A stretch of 40,794 nucleotides of DNA from Paratractidigestivibacter sp963649365 (GTDB lineage Bacteria > Actinomycetota > Coriobacteriia > Coriobacteriales > Atopobiaceae): contig CAVJHQ010000008.1 in the NCBI GenBank assembly GCA_963649365.1, forward strand, positions 1 through 40,794, written 5' to 3'. Position numbers and translations under genes: made by a program. The notes beneath the pieces were generated by a model. That model did not search any database and was not told the origin of the DNA. It was given only the letters and a program-made list of their open reading frames with translations. How positions within the stretch are numbered: the stretch's first letter is position 1; each line of letters opens with the position of its first letter. Shown here piece by piece: positions 23,952 through 31,438 of this stretch.

Positions 23952-24785
23952 ATGCAGACGATTAACGTCACGCTTAACGAGAAGACCGGCGCGCGGCTCG
24001 AAGGCTGGGCGATCGATCCGCACGTCTCGACAGACGAGGTTCGGGCACGGCCGGCGATGATCGTGGCTCCGGGCGGCGGGTACCTCAACCTTGCCCATCG
24101 CGAGGCCGAGCCTGTCGCCGCAAGATGGCTTGGTATGGGTTACCAGGTGCTTATTCTGCGCTACTCGGTGCTTTTGGAAGCTCCCGGGCAAGGTGTCGAG
24201 CCCGAGCCGAACCTCGCCGCGCGCTACCCCGTGCAGGTGGGCGAGGCGGCGCGCGCAGTGGCCTACGTCCGCGAACACGCCGATGAGCTAGGCGTCGATC
24301 CCGAGCGCATCTTTATCATGGGGTTCTCCGCGGGGGCGCACGTGGCGGTCTCGCTAGCGGAGCGCTGGCGGGACTTCGGCGAGACGTCGCGGCCGCGCGG
24401 CGTGATCGGCTGTTACCCGATGCTTCGCGCTCTCGAGCGGGGCGACGTCGCGCTTCAGGAGTTCTCCGCGCTCGCCGTTTGCGGGACCAAGCGCCCCAGC
24501 GACGAGCAGCGCGCCGAAGTCGACCTCGTGGAGCGCGCCAACGCGTCGATGCCGCCGCTCTTCCTGTGGCACACGTCCGAGGACGGGCTTGTGCCTGCTA
24601 CCGACACGGCGCGCCTGGCCGCCCGCGCGATGGAACTCGGGGTACCGTGCGAGCTGCACATTTATCGCGAAGGGCACCACGGGAGCGGCCTGTGCGACCA
24701 TACGACCTCTGCAAACGGCGAGCACGTCAACCCGCACAACGCCAGTTGGGCGAGCCTCGCCGACGAATGGGCGCGGGCGCTATAG
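23952..24785 (+). CDS. Alpha/beta hydrolase, esterase-lipase (BD-FAE-like)
   Basis: 277 residues in the acetyl-esterase style: oxyanion segment APGGGYLNLAHREAEPVA, nucleophile elbow FIMGFSAGAHVAVSLAERW, acidic region HTSEDGLVPATDTARLA, and catalytic His in YREGHHGSGL. The start at 23952 is chosen for AAGGGGA upstream; an in-frame ATG at 23934 overlaps the AraC stop (ATGA) and is the alternative. Cytoplasmic, no signal. It may deacylate imported glycosides alongside the rhamnosidase; inference from position only. Confidence 0.82.
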   Translation: MQTINVTLNEKTGARLEGWAIDPHVSTDEVRARPAMIVAPGGGYLNLAHREAEPVAARWLGMGYQVLILRYSVLLEAPGQGVEPEPNLAARYPVQVGEAARAVAYVREHADELGVDPERIFIMGFSAGAHVAVSLAERWRDFGETSRPRGVIGCYPMLRALERGDVALQEFSALAVCGTKRPSDEQRAEVDLVERANASMPPLFLWHTSEDGLVPATDTARLAARAMELGVPCELHIYREGHHGSGLCDHTTSANGEHVNPHNASWASLADEWARAL

Positions 24786-24837
24786 GCGCAGCGTGCACAA
24801 CGCCGGAAGCAAAATTCACACAGAGAAGGATAGTGAC

Positions 24838-25614
24838 ATGAGCGAAGACGAGACGCTGCCCGGGCGTGTGCCCGGGCTCTCCGCAGTCAGGAACATCCGC
24901 GAGCTCGGCGGCATCGAGGCCCGCGACGGCCGTCATGTGCGGCATGGGTTGCTGTACCGAGGCTCCGCGCTCGAGGGCCTTGGGCAAGAGGAGCGCGCCG
25001 CTATCGACGCCCTGGGCCTGCGGTGCGTGTTCGACCTGCGTGCAGCGTCGGAAGCCGCCGAGCACCCGGAATACGTTCCCGACGGCGCTTCTTACCAGCG
25101 AGTGGCCGGCATGTACGAGCCGAGCGGCGCCGAGATGGACTTCTCTCCCGACGCGATCGCGCGCATGCAGGGCGTGGGCGGCGCAGAGGACATCATGCGG
25201 ACGCTTTACCTCACGATGGTGCGCGAAAACCCCGCGCTGCACGCGCTCGTCGAGCGCCTCGTCGCAGGCGACGCGCCGCTGTACTTCCATTGCAGCGCAG
25301 GTAAAGACCGCACCGGCATCGCGGCCGCGCTCATCCTCACGATCCTCGGCGTCTCGGACGAGGCAATCGTGGGGAACTTCCTTCTTACCAACGCGTACCG
25401 AGCGGAGCTGATCGACAACCCGCCAGAGCCGCTTCCGCCCTACCTGAGCGACGTCGAGATGTGGCGTCGCGCGAACAGCGTCAGCGAGGCCGACCTGCGC
25501 GCCGTGCTCGCCGCCATGGGCACCGAGGGCCCCGGGCGCGAGGCCTTCCTTCAGAGCGAGTACGGCCTCGGCCGTGAAGAGCTTGCGGCGCTCCGCGAGC
25601 GGTATCTCGAGTAG
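24838..25614 (+). CDS. Tyrosine-phosphatase-like protein (Y_phosphatase3 family)
   Basis: 258 residues. The cysteine phosphatase loop is seen as FHCSAGKDRTGIAAAL (C-x5-R), with an upstream NIRELGGIEARDGRHVRHGLLYRGSAL and CVFDLRAASEAAEHP typical of the LipA/Y_phosphatase3 group of dual phosphatases. Members act on phosphotyrosine or phosphoinositides; the substrate here is unknown. AGAAGGA precedes the ATG. Third gene of the AraC run, 52 bp after the hydrolase. No signal peptide. Confidence 0.86.
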   Translation: MSEDETLPGRVPGLSAVRNIRELGGIEARDGRHVRHGLLYRGSALEGLGQEERAAIDALGLRCVFDLRAASEAAEHPEYVPDGASYQRVAGMYEPSGAEMDFSPDAIARMQGVGGAEDIMRTLYLTMVRENPALHALVERLVAGDAPLYFHCSAGKDRTGIAAALILTILGVSDEAIVGNFLLTNAYRAELIDNPPEPLPPYLSDVEMWRRANSVSEADLRAVLAAMGTEGPGREAFLQSEYGLGREELAALRERYLE

Positions 25615-25628
25615 GGCGGCGCCATTTT

Positions 25629-25756
25629 TACGAAAGTCGTGGGCAGTTACGGGGTTTGACGAGTAGACAGGCTTTCTCAGCCACAAAAGCCCAGGTCAGC
25701 GGCGGGTATAGAGGCCCTATACCGGCCAAACCGCCAAACTGGTCACGAGTTTCGTA
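25629..25756. repeat. 128-bp element bounded by 13-bp inverted repeats
   Basis: TACGAAAGTCGTG (25629-25641) and CACGAGTTTCGTA (25744-25756) are inverted repeats matching at 12 of 13 positions; T-runs lie at the outer side. Inside is a 7-bp dyad GGTATAG / CTATACC (25705-25711 and 25717-25723). It lies just after the phosphatase stop codon. It could be a MITE-like insertion or a regulatory or recombination site; no target duplication is apparent. Between it and array 4 (25757-25877) is a G+C-rich stretch with no recognised feature. Confidence 0.5.
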
Positions 25757-25877
25757 TTTTTGTTCCGCGCGGCGGTCTCGTGCCTGTTCGAGGCCGCGCG
25801 CCGAGCTCGTTTTTACTGACCCAAAAGGCTGATGCCCGCCCTCACAGGAGCGGATTCGATCGCGACGGACGCCGCCC

Positions 25878-26088
25878 GCCCCGGAAACGCGCCGCGCAGC
25901 AACGAGCCGGCAGGAAGCGCCCTAAAAACGAAGGTCGCAGCAATCCGAGGTTGCTGCGACCTTCGATTCTGGGGCAAATCACGCGTTCCGGTTACTGCGC
26001 GGCGCGCTCTCAGGGCGGCCGGTTGCTGCGCGGCGGGGTTACGGGGCGGACGGCCATCGCTGATTGCTGCGCGGCACGCTTACGGGGC
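25878..26088. repeat. 41-bp-period head-to-head repeat array 4 (6 units)
   Basis: It lies between the convergent phosphatase and oxidoreductase genes. Left-oriented 26-bp units begin at 25878 and 25919; right-oriented units at 25950, 25991, 26022 and 26063. Steps are 41 bp except 25991 to 26022, which is 31 (a spacer shortened by 10). The centre 25945-25949 is 5 bp. The inner pair has the core CGACCTTCGA; the outer ones have CGCGGCG-type cores like array 2, so this array mixes core types. Confidence 0.85.
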
Positions 26089-26113
26089 GGACGGCCCGCG
26101 CCGGCGTCGAAAG

Positions 26114-27163
26114 CTAGAGCTCGACGAGCTCGCCGGTCTCGGCAGCCTGCTTGACGGCGTTGAGGCAGCGCAGGGTCTTCACGTTGTCGGCCGGGGTCAC
26201 GACGGGCGCGACCTCGCGGCGGACGACCTTGACGAAGTGCTTGAGCTGCATCTTGTGCGGCAGCGCCGGGTCGACGGCGGGCACCGTGGTCTGCAGCGGC
26301 TTGTGCCAGCTGGACGCGCCGTCGTAGCTCACCTGGTGCAGGCGCGGCAGCGAGAGCGCGCCCTTGGTACCGCCGATAAAGTACGCGTCGGCGTCGAACG
26401 GACGGTACTGCGGGTCCTCGCGGGCGGTCGCCTCCCAGTTCCAAGGCGAGGCGGTCGCGTCGGAGATGGTCATGGACGCGAGGCTGCCGTCGGCGAAGCG
26501 GACGTTGACCACGGCGGAGTCCTCGGTCTCGAAGCCGCGCGCGGCGCTCGACTGCATGCCCTGGACGGCCACGGGCTCGCCAAGCAGGTAACGGAGCAGG
26601 TCGACGTCGTGCACGAGGTTGACGAGGATCGGGCCCGCGCCCTTCTTGCGGCGCCACTCGACGTCGAAGTACTCGTCGTTCTTGTAGATCATGTAATGGA
26701 AGCTCGAGACGGTGAGGCGGCCCAGCTCGCCGGACTCGATGATCTGCTTGGCCTTGTTCACGAACGGGTTGTGGCGGCGGTGCTGGCCCACGAGCACGGG
26801 CACGCCGGCGGCCTCGGCCTCGGCGGCGAACGCCTCGGCGTCGGCGAGGTCGTTGGAGATAGGCTTCTCGACCAGCGGGACGATGCCGCGGCGCACGGCC
26901 TCGCGCGCGACGGAAAGGTGCAGGTCGTTGGGGGTGGCGATGATGACGGCCTCGGGCTTGACCTCGTCCATCAGCTCCGCGGGATCGGTGAAGAAGGGCA
27001 CGCCGGCGGCCTCGGCCACAGGCCGGGCGCCCTCGAAGGCGTCGGCGATGGCGACGAGCTCGGCCTCGGGCTCCTCGGTGACGAAGCGGATGTGGTTGCG
27101 GCCCATAGCGCCGGCGCCGATGACGGCGATGCGGACGGGGCTCTGGCTCTGGTTCTCGGACAT
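26114..27163 (-). CDS. Gfo/Idh/MocA family oxidoreductase
   Basis: NAD(P)-dependent sugar or cyclitol dehydrogenase-type protein; 349 residues. N-terminal Rossmann fold VRIAVIGAGAMGRNHIRF, then VIIATPNDLHLSVAREAV and the conserved EKP motif in PLVEKPISNDLADA. Further on come VGQHRRHNPFVNKAK and NLVHDVDLLRYLLG, whose His and Asp match the catalytic region of the family. AAAGGAG precedes the ATG. It is the third gene after SDR and MFS genes on the same strand, so the set probably imports and oxidises one substrate. Convergent with the phosphatase gene through array 4. Confidence 0.9.
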   Translation of the reverse strand: MSENQSQSPVRIAVIGAGAMGRNHIRFVTEEPEAELVAIADAFEGARPVAEAAGVPFFTDPAELMDEVKPEAVIIATPNDLHLSVAREAVRRGIVPLVEKPISNDLADAEAFAAEAEAAGVPVLVGQHRRHNPFVNKAKQIIESGELGRLTVSSFHYMIYKNDEYFDVEWRRKKGAGPILVNLVHDVDLLRYLLGEPVAVQGMQSSAARGFETEDSAVVNVRFADGSLASMTISDATASPWNWEATAREDPQYRPFDADAYFIGGTKGALSLPRLHQVSYDGASSWHKPLQTTVPAVDPALPHKMQLKHFVKVVRREVAPVVTPADNVKTLRCLNAVKQAAETGELVEL

Positions 27164-27190
27164 GGTTGCTCCTTTTATCTAGTAAGAAGT

Positions 27191-27230
27191 GCGGCCCGGC
27201 CGCCTGAGCGAAGGGTAGCGGCCGGGCCGC
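27191..27230 (-). terminator. Hairpin between the MFS and oxidoreductase genes
   Basis: Perfect 13-bp stem beginning GCGGCCCGGCCGC (27191-27203 with 27218-27230), 14-nt loop; on the minus strand followed by ACTTCTTACT. The weak T-run suggests partial termination or mRNA processing between the genes. Confidence 0.6.
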
Positions 27231-27303
27231 GAGGAGAGGCGCCGCGCGCGGCGGCGAGAAAGGCGGGCGCGAGAAGGACGCGAACCCGCCCCAGGTAAAA
27301 CCC

Positions 27304-28560
27304 TTACGCCTGGGCCTTCTTCGCATCGGACACCATCATGTAGACGGTGAGCACGACGGCGACGGCCGCGATGGCGATGGCGCCGTAGAAGGACTGCTGG
27401 TAGGCGGCGTTGCCGGCGTCGGCGTGGTAGAGCACGGCCGTGATCGGCTGGCTGATCCAGGTGGAGGCGGCGTAGCCGAGGAACATGATGCCGTAGTTGA
27501 CGCCCAGGTTCGAGGTGCCGAAGGCGCCGCCCGTGAGCGGCGGGTAGATGACGAGCAGCGCGCCGAAGCTGAAGCCGAGCAGGGCCAGCGCCACGAAGAA
27601 CATCGCGACCGAGAAGCTCATGGACATGAGCACGAGGGCGAAGATGGTGATCACGAGCATGACGAGAAGGGACTTGTAGCCGCCGAGCTTGTCGGTGATC
27701 TGGCCGAAGGAGAGGCGGCCGACGAGGTTCGCGAGCGTGTTCACGGTGACGACGGTGCCGCCCAGGGCGACGGCGGCCGCGGAGTTCGGGTCCTCGAAGA
27801 GCTGGACGGCGGCGATGGAGGCCACCTTGCCCACGAGCAGGGTGCCGGCGGTCGCGGCGAAGGCGAACGTGGCGATAAGCACCCAGAAGCGCGGGGTGCG
27901 GACCATCTCGCCGGGGGTCAGGTCGCCGAAGGTGCCGGCGTGGGCGCCGGCGGCGGGGGCCACGTAGCCCTCGGGCAGCCAGCCCTTCTCGGGGGCCTTG
28001 AGGAAGAAGGCCGAGGCCGCGATGGTCACGAGGAAGAGCACGCCCATGACCTTGAGCGCGGTGAAGACGCCGAAGGTCGGGATAAGGAACGACGCGAAGA
28101 CCGGGGAGAGAAGCGCCGGGCCGGCCGTGGAGGCGGCCAGGGTGATGCCGGAGGCGAGGCCCTTCTTGTCGATGTACCACTTCTGGCCGGTGGTCAGGGC
28201 CGGGTTGTAGCCGAGGCCGTTGCCGATGGCGGCGACCACGGAGAACCACAGGTAGAACTGCCAGGGCGCGGTCACGGTGCCGCACATGAACCAGCCCACG
28301 CCGTAGAGGACGGCGGCGGCGATCACGATGTTGCGCGGGCCGATCTTGTCGGAGATGCGGCCGGCGAAGATGCCCGTGACGGCCATGATGGTCTGGAAGA
28401 CCGGGAACGCCCAGGTAAGCGCGCCCGACCAGTCGGTGTACACCGCGCAGAGGTTCTTGCTCACCACGGAGTAGAGCGCGATGTTGGAGATGAAGAACAT
28501 GGTGACGCAGGCGGCGGAGAGAACCGCGGCGCGCCCCTTGTTGGAGGAATCCGTTGCCAT
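27304..28560 (-). CDS. MFS transporter, OFA (oxalate/formate antiporter) family
   Basis: 418-residue, 12-helix major facilitator. The OFA signature region GNGLGYNPALTTGQKWYIDKKGLASGITLAA is clear, as is the loop GRISDKIGPRNIVI between helices 2 and 3 and its second-half counterpart VGRLSFGQITDKLGGYKSLL. OFA members move organic acids such as oxalate, formate or other monocarboxylates; the substrate is not readable here. The ribosome-binding site is poor. It lies between an SDR and a Gfo/Idh dehydrogenase under a probable LysR regulator. A long palindrome precedes it. Confidence 0.87.
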   Translation of the reverse strand: MATDSSNKGRAAVLSAACVTMFFISNIALYSVVSKNLCAVYTDWSGALTWAFPVFQTIMAVTGIFAGRISDKIGPRNIVIAAAVLYGVGWFMCGTVTAPWQFYLWFSVVAAIGNGLGYNPALTTGQKWYIDKKGLASGITLAASTAGPALLSPVFASFLIPTFGVFTALKVMGVLFLVTIAASAFFLKAPEKGWLPEGYVAPAAGAHAGTFGDLTPGEMVRTPRFWVLIATFAFAATAGTLLVGKVASIAAVQLFEDPNSAAAVALGGTVVTVNTLANLVGRLSFGQITDKLGGYKSLLVMLVITIFALVLMSMSFSVAMFFVALALLGFSFGALLVIYPPLTGGAFGTSNLGVNYGIMFLGYAASTWISQPITAVLYHADAGNAAYQQSFYGAIAIAAVAVVLTVYMMVSDAKKAQA

Positions 28561-28595
28561 GCTGTTTGGGTCTCTTTCTGCTTGTTCAGTACGTC

Positions 28596-28626
28596 ACCTG
28601 CAAAAGGGACAGTCCCTTTTGCAGGT
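28596..28626. repeat. 31-bp near-perfect palindrome, copy 1
   Basis: Perfect inverted repeat with 15-bp arms ACCTGCAAAAGGGAC and its complement around a single base, 35 bp upstream of the MFS gene in the 123-bp SDR-MFS gap. A second copy follows at 28638. Confidence 0.9.
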
Positions 28627-28637
28627 CGTTTCCGTTT

Positions 28638-28670
28638 CACCTGCAAAAGGGACTGTCCCATTTGCAGGTG
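28638..28670. repeat. 33-bp palindrome, copy 2
   Basis: The same palindrome as 28596-28626, one base longer on each side and with one mismatch (CATTTG for CTTTTG). It ends 13 bp after the SDR stop codon in transcript direction. Two tandem cruciform-capable copies would form strong RNA hairpins between the two genes. Confidence 0.88.
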
Positions 28671-28683
28671 CGGGCGGGTCGGC

Positions 28684-29565
28684 CTACTGGTCGGTCGGGG
28701 TCTTGACGCCGGCCTCGTCGGTCCAGAGCGCGACGCCCTTGTTCTTGAGGTAGTTCTCGGCGTAGGCGCGGCGGCCGCCCGGCTTGGCGGTGAGGTCGCC
28801 CATCATGTTGGAGAAGCCGCCGTCGACCATGATCTCGGCGCCGGTGGTAAAGTCCGAGCGCGTGGAGGCCAGGAACATGACGGCGTTGGCGATGTCGGTC
28901 ACCTCGCCGATGCGGCGCGTGGCGATGAGGCGGCTGCGGTCCTTCTCGACCTGCGGGTCGGCGTAGAAGTTGGCCGACATCGGGGTCTTGACGAAGCACG
29001 GGCACACGCAGTTTGAGCGGACGCCGTAGGGGCCCCACTCGGCGGCGAGCATCTTGGAGAGCATGTTCACGCCGGCCTTGGTGGAGGAGTAGACGCCGGA
29101 GAAGGTCTCGGGCGTGTAGGAGGCGGCGGTGGAGATGTGCACCAGGCGGCCGGCGCCCTGCTTGATCATCTGGCGGCCGAAGCGCTGCGACGCGATGAAG
29201 GTTCCGGTGAGGTTGACCTTGAGGACGGCCTCGAAGTCGGAGAGCGGCAGGTCCTCCATCGGCGAGAAGCGCAGGATGCCGGCGGTGTTGACGAGGACGT
29301 CCACGCGGCCGAAGTCGGCGACGGCGGCGTCGACGGCGGCCTGGACCTCGTCCTCGCTCGTGGCGTCCATGCGGTAGCCCTCGGCGTGGATGCCGAACTC
29401 CTCGGCGAGCGCGGCCGCGGAGGTCTTGACCTTCTCCTCGTCGAGGTCGAGAAGGACGACGTTGGCGCCGTTGCGCGCGAACTCGCGGCAGATCTCGACG
29501 CCCATGCCGCCGAGCGCGCCGGTGACGGCGCAGACATCGCCCTTAAGGTTCAGCCAGTTTTCCAT
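28684..29565 (-). CDS. Short-chain dehydrogenase/reductase (classical SDR)
   Basis: 293 residues. Cofactor motif TGALGGMG (residues 15-22), acidic DLDEEKV after the second strand (suggesting NAD preference), NTAG in place of NNAG, catalytic Ser in VHISTAAS, and Tyr-x3-Lys as YSSTK. Then GVRSNCVCPCFVKTPM and the closing GAEIMVDGGFSNMM. An extra 30-residue C-terminal tail follows the usual end. The ATG at 29565 has AAGGGAG upstream. First gene of the SDR-MFS-Gfo/Idh run, divergent from LysR. Confidence 0.9.
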   Translation of the reverse strand: MENWLNLKGDVCAVTGALGGMGVEICREFARNGANVVLLDLDEEKVKTSAAALAEEFGIHAEGYRMDATSEDEVQAAVDAAVADFGRVDVLVNTAGILRFSPMEDLPLSDFEAVLKVNLTGTFIASQRFGRQMIKQGAGRLVHISTAASYTPETFSGVYSSTKAGVNMLSKMLAAEWGPYGVRSNCVCPCFVKTPMSANFYADPQVEKDRSRLIATRRIGEVTDIANAVMFLASTRSDFTTGAEIMVDGGFSNMMGDLTAKPGGRRAYAENYLKNKGVALWTDEAGVKTPTDQ

Positions 29566-29639
29566 AGTTGACTCCCTTTCTACGTGCTCAAACATGCCAC
29601 CGAAAATGCTAGGACGCTCGAAGACGGCGCGGAATTACC

Positions 29640-29673
29640 GATAAGGTGTTATCTTGTGAACCAGAGGTTCACA
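29640..29673. promoter_or_regulatory. Two adjacent palindromes in the SDR-LysR divergent region
   Basis: TGTGAACC / GGTTCACA (29655-29662 and 29666-29673, 3-bp spacer) is a perfect palindrome. Directly beside it GATAA / TTATC (29640-29644 and 29649-29653, 4-bp spacer) is another. On the minus strand TTCACA within the first could be the -35 of the SDR promoter, with a weak TAATTC 17 bp on. These are the best candidates for the LysR operator. Confidence 0.55.
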
Positions 29674-29733
29674 GAAGAGTTTCAACCAATTCAGGTACGC
29701 GGGGCCACATTGCGCATGCGCTGGGAGGCTAGG

Positions 29734-30615
29734 ATGTACGACCGGAGGTTGGACGCCGTCGTGGCGGCGGCGGAGCTCGGCAGCTTCACGAGGGCGGCCG
29801 AGCGGCTGAGCATATCGACGCCGGCGCTCGTCAAGCAGGTGACGACCTTCGAGGCCGAGTACGGCGTCGTCGTCTTCGAGCGCTCGCACACGGGCGTCAG
29901 CCCCACCGAGGCGGGCGCGGCGCTTATCTCCGACGCGCGCAAGATCATGGCCGAGTCGTCGGCCGCGCTCTGGCGGGCGCGCAACATCGGCGGCGGCGCG
30001 TCGGTCCGCCTCGGCGTCTCGCTCATGTGCCCCGGCAAGAACACCCAGGCGCTCTGGCCGCTGGTGCACGCGCTCGTGCCCGACCTCAAGCTCGAGATCG
30101 TGACCATCGGCGACCTCTACGACACGCGCTCGAGCGTGATGACGCGGCTCGGCGCCGAGGTCGACGTCGTCCAGACGAGCTACTCGACGGTGCGCTGGGG
30201 CGGCATGTGCCGGCTGCTCCCCATCTTCAGCACGCCCTTCTCCATCGACGTCGTGGGCACGAGCCCGCTCGCAAAGAAAGAAACGCTTACCTTCGATGAC
30301 CTGCGCGGCATTCGCGTGCGCATGCTGCGCCACGCCAACGACGCCACCGACCAGCTGCGCCACGTGCTCAAGCGCGACCACAGCATCGAGGTCGTCGACG
30401 TGCAGAGCTTCGACTTCGCGCTCTTCAACGACGCCGCCGAGGCGGGCGACGTGGTGGTCACGAGCGGCGCCTGGTCCGGCATCCACCCCGGGTTCGCCGG
30501 CGTGCCGCTCGACTGCGGCATCGAGGTGCCGTGCTTCCTCGCCTACCCGCGCGACCCCGCCCCGCACGTCCAGCGCTTCGTCGACGCCATGGCCAAGGTG
30601 GTCGAGGCGCAGTAG
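29734..30615 (+). CDS. LysR family transcriptional regulator
   Basis: 293 residues. N-terminal winged helix-turn-helix RRLDAVVAAAELGSFTRAAERLSISTPALVKQVTTFEAEYG..VVFERS, then a periplasmic-binding-like effector domain (SVRLGVSLM onward). The ATG at 29734 is chosen: GGGAGG lies five bases upstream and the HTH begins right after it, as in the family. The linker to the effector domain is normal. It is divergent from the SDR-MFS-Gfo/Idh genes with palindromes between, so it is probably their regulator and its own. Confidence 0.88.
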   Translation: MYDRRLDAVVAAAELGSFTRAAERLSISTPALVKQVTTFEAEYGVVVFERSHTGVSPTEAGAALISDARKIMAESSAALWRARNIGGGASVRLGVSLMCPGKNTQALWPLVHALVPDLKLEIVTIGDLYDTRSSVMTRLGAEVDVVQTSYSTVRWGGMCRLLPIFSTPFSIDVVGTSPLAKKETLTFDDLRGIRVRMLRHANDATDQLRHVLKRDHSIEVVDVQSFDFALFNDAAEAGDVVVTSGAWSGIHPGFAGVPLDCGIEVPCFLAYPRDPAPHVQRFVDAMAKVVEAQ

Positions 30616-30646
30616 GGCGCCCGCCGGGCGCGGGCCGCGCGAGGCC

Positions 30647-31438
30647 CTACTTGGAGATGCTCAGGTCCTTGTCGGCCAGGATCTGCAGGATGTAGTAGAT
30701 GACCTCGAGGAACGAGAGCACGATGTCGTTGATGTACTGGATGTTGTAGAGGCGGAACAGCTTGTGCATGGCGTCGATCTCGTCCTCGGTGGCCATGCGC
30801 TGCTCGCGCAGCAGCACGTAGGTGCGCTCCTGGGCCTTCTTCTCGGTGCGCAGGGTCCACACCGAGAGCGCGAGCGAGAAGATGTAGAACAACAGGCCCG
30901 CGACGGCCGCGGCCATGGTCACCCAGCCCGTGCCGTTGAACAGCAGCACGTCGATCACGACGCCGACGATCACGAGCGGGATGAAGGCGAACGGCCCGAA
31001 CGAGATGATCGGCACCATGCGCACGCGCTTGCGCATGTCGGGGTCGTTCTCCTTGTCGAGCACGGCGAGCGCGGCCTTCTGGCTGCCCATGGCAAGGGAC
31101 GCGATGCTCGTCTTCTCGATGGTGCGGCGGCGCAGGCGGACCTTCTTGAAGTAGTGGCTGTAGCTGTTGCCGAACATGAGCGAGCCGCTGGTCTTGATCT
31201 TGATGTTCTGGAGGCCGTTGCCGTCGAGAATCCGGCGCGCCGCCTCCTCGCCGGTGATACCGGCCGAGTTCTGGCGCCTGTTGTACTTGATGTAGGAGAT
31301 GCTCAGCCAGATAGAGGTGATAAGGGCGAAGAGCCCGACCACGACGATGAGGGCGCCCACGATCAGCAACGCCACCTGCAGAGGGCCGTCGGCGTAGTCG
31401 TAAAGGTCGAGAAGAGACTGGAGATCGCTGAGGCTCAT
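30647..31438 (-). CDS. YugP-family membrane protein lacking the zinc protease site
   Basis: 263 residues. The overall pattern matches the YugP/Zn_peptidase_2 family: an N-terminal membrane helix (about 20-45), then GITGEEAARRILDGNGLQNIKI (as in family SGxTGxEVARKILDxNGL), TSIASLAMGSQKAALAVL, a helix pair (VPIISFGPFAFIPLVIVGVVID, VAGLLFYIFSLALSV), and a C-terminal helix (INDIVLSFLEVIYYIL). The family's HEVGH zinc motif aligns to Gln120, Lys121 and Leu124 (QKAAL), and the downstream metal-ligand segment VEFNAS reads VWTLRT. It is therefore probably a pseudopeptidase. AGGAGGGGGA precedes the ATG. Transcribed alone; convergent with LysR. Confidence 0.72.
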   Translation of the reverse strand: MSLSDLQSLLDLYDYADGPLQVALLIVGALIVVVGLFALITSIWLSISYIKYNRRQNSAGITGEEAARRILDGNGLQNIKIKTSGSLMFGNSYSHYFKKVRLRRRTIEKTSIASLAMGSQKAALAVLDKENDPDMRKRVRMVPIISFGPFAFIPLVIVGVVIDVLLFNGTGWVTMAAAVAGLLFYIFSLALSVWTLRTEKKAQERTYVLLREQRMATEDEIDAMHKLFRLYNIQYINDIVLSFLEVIYYILQILADKDLSISK

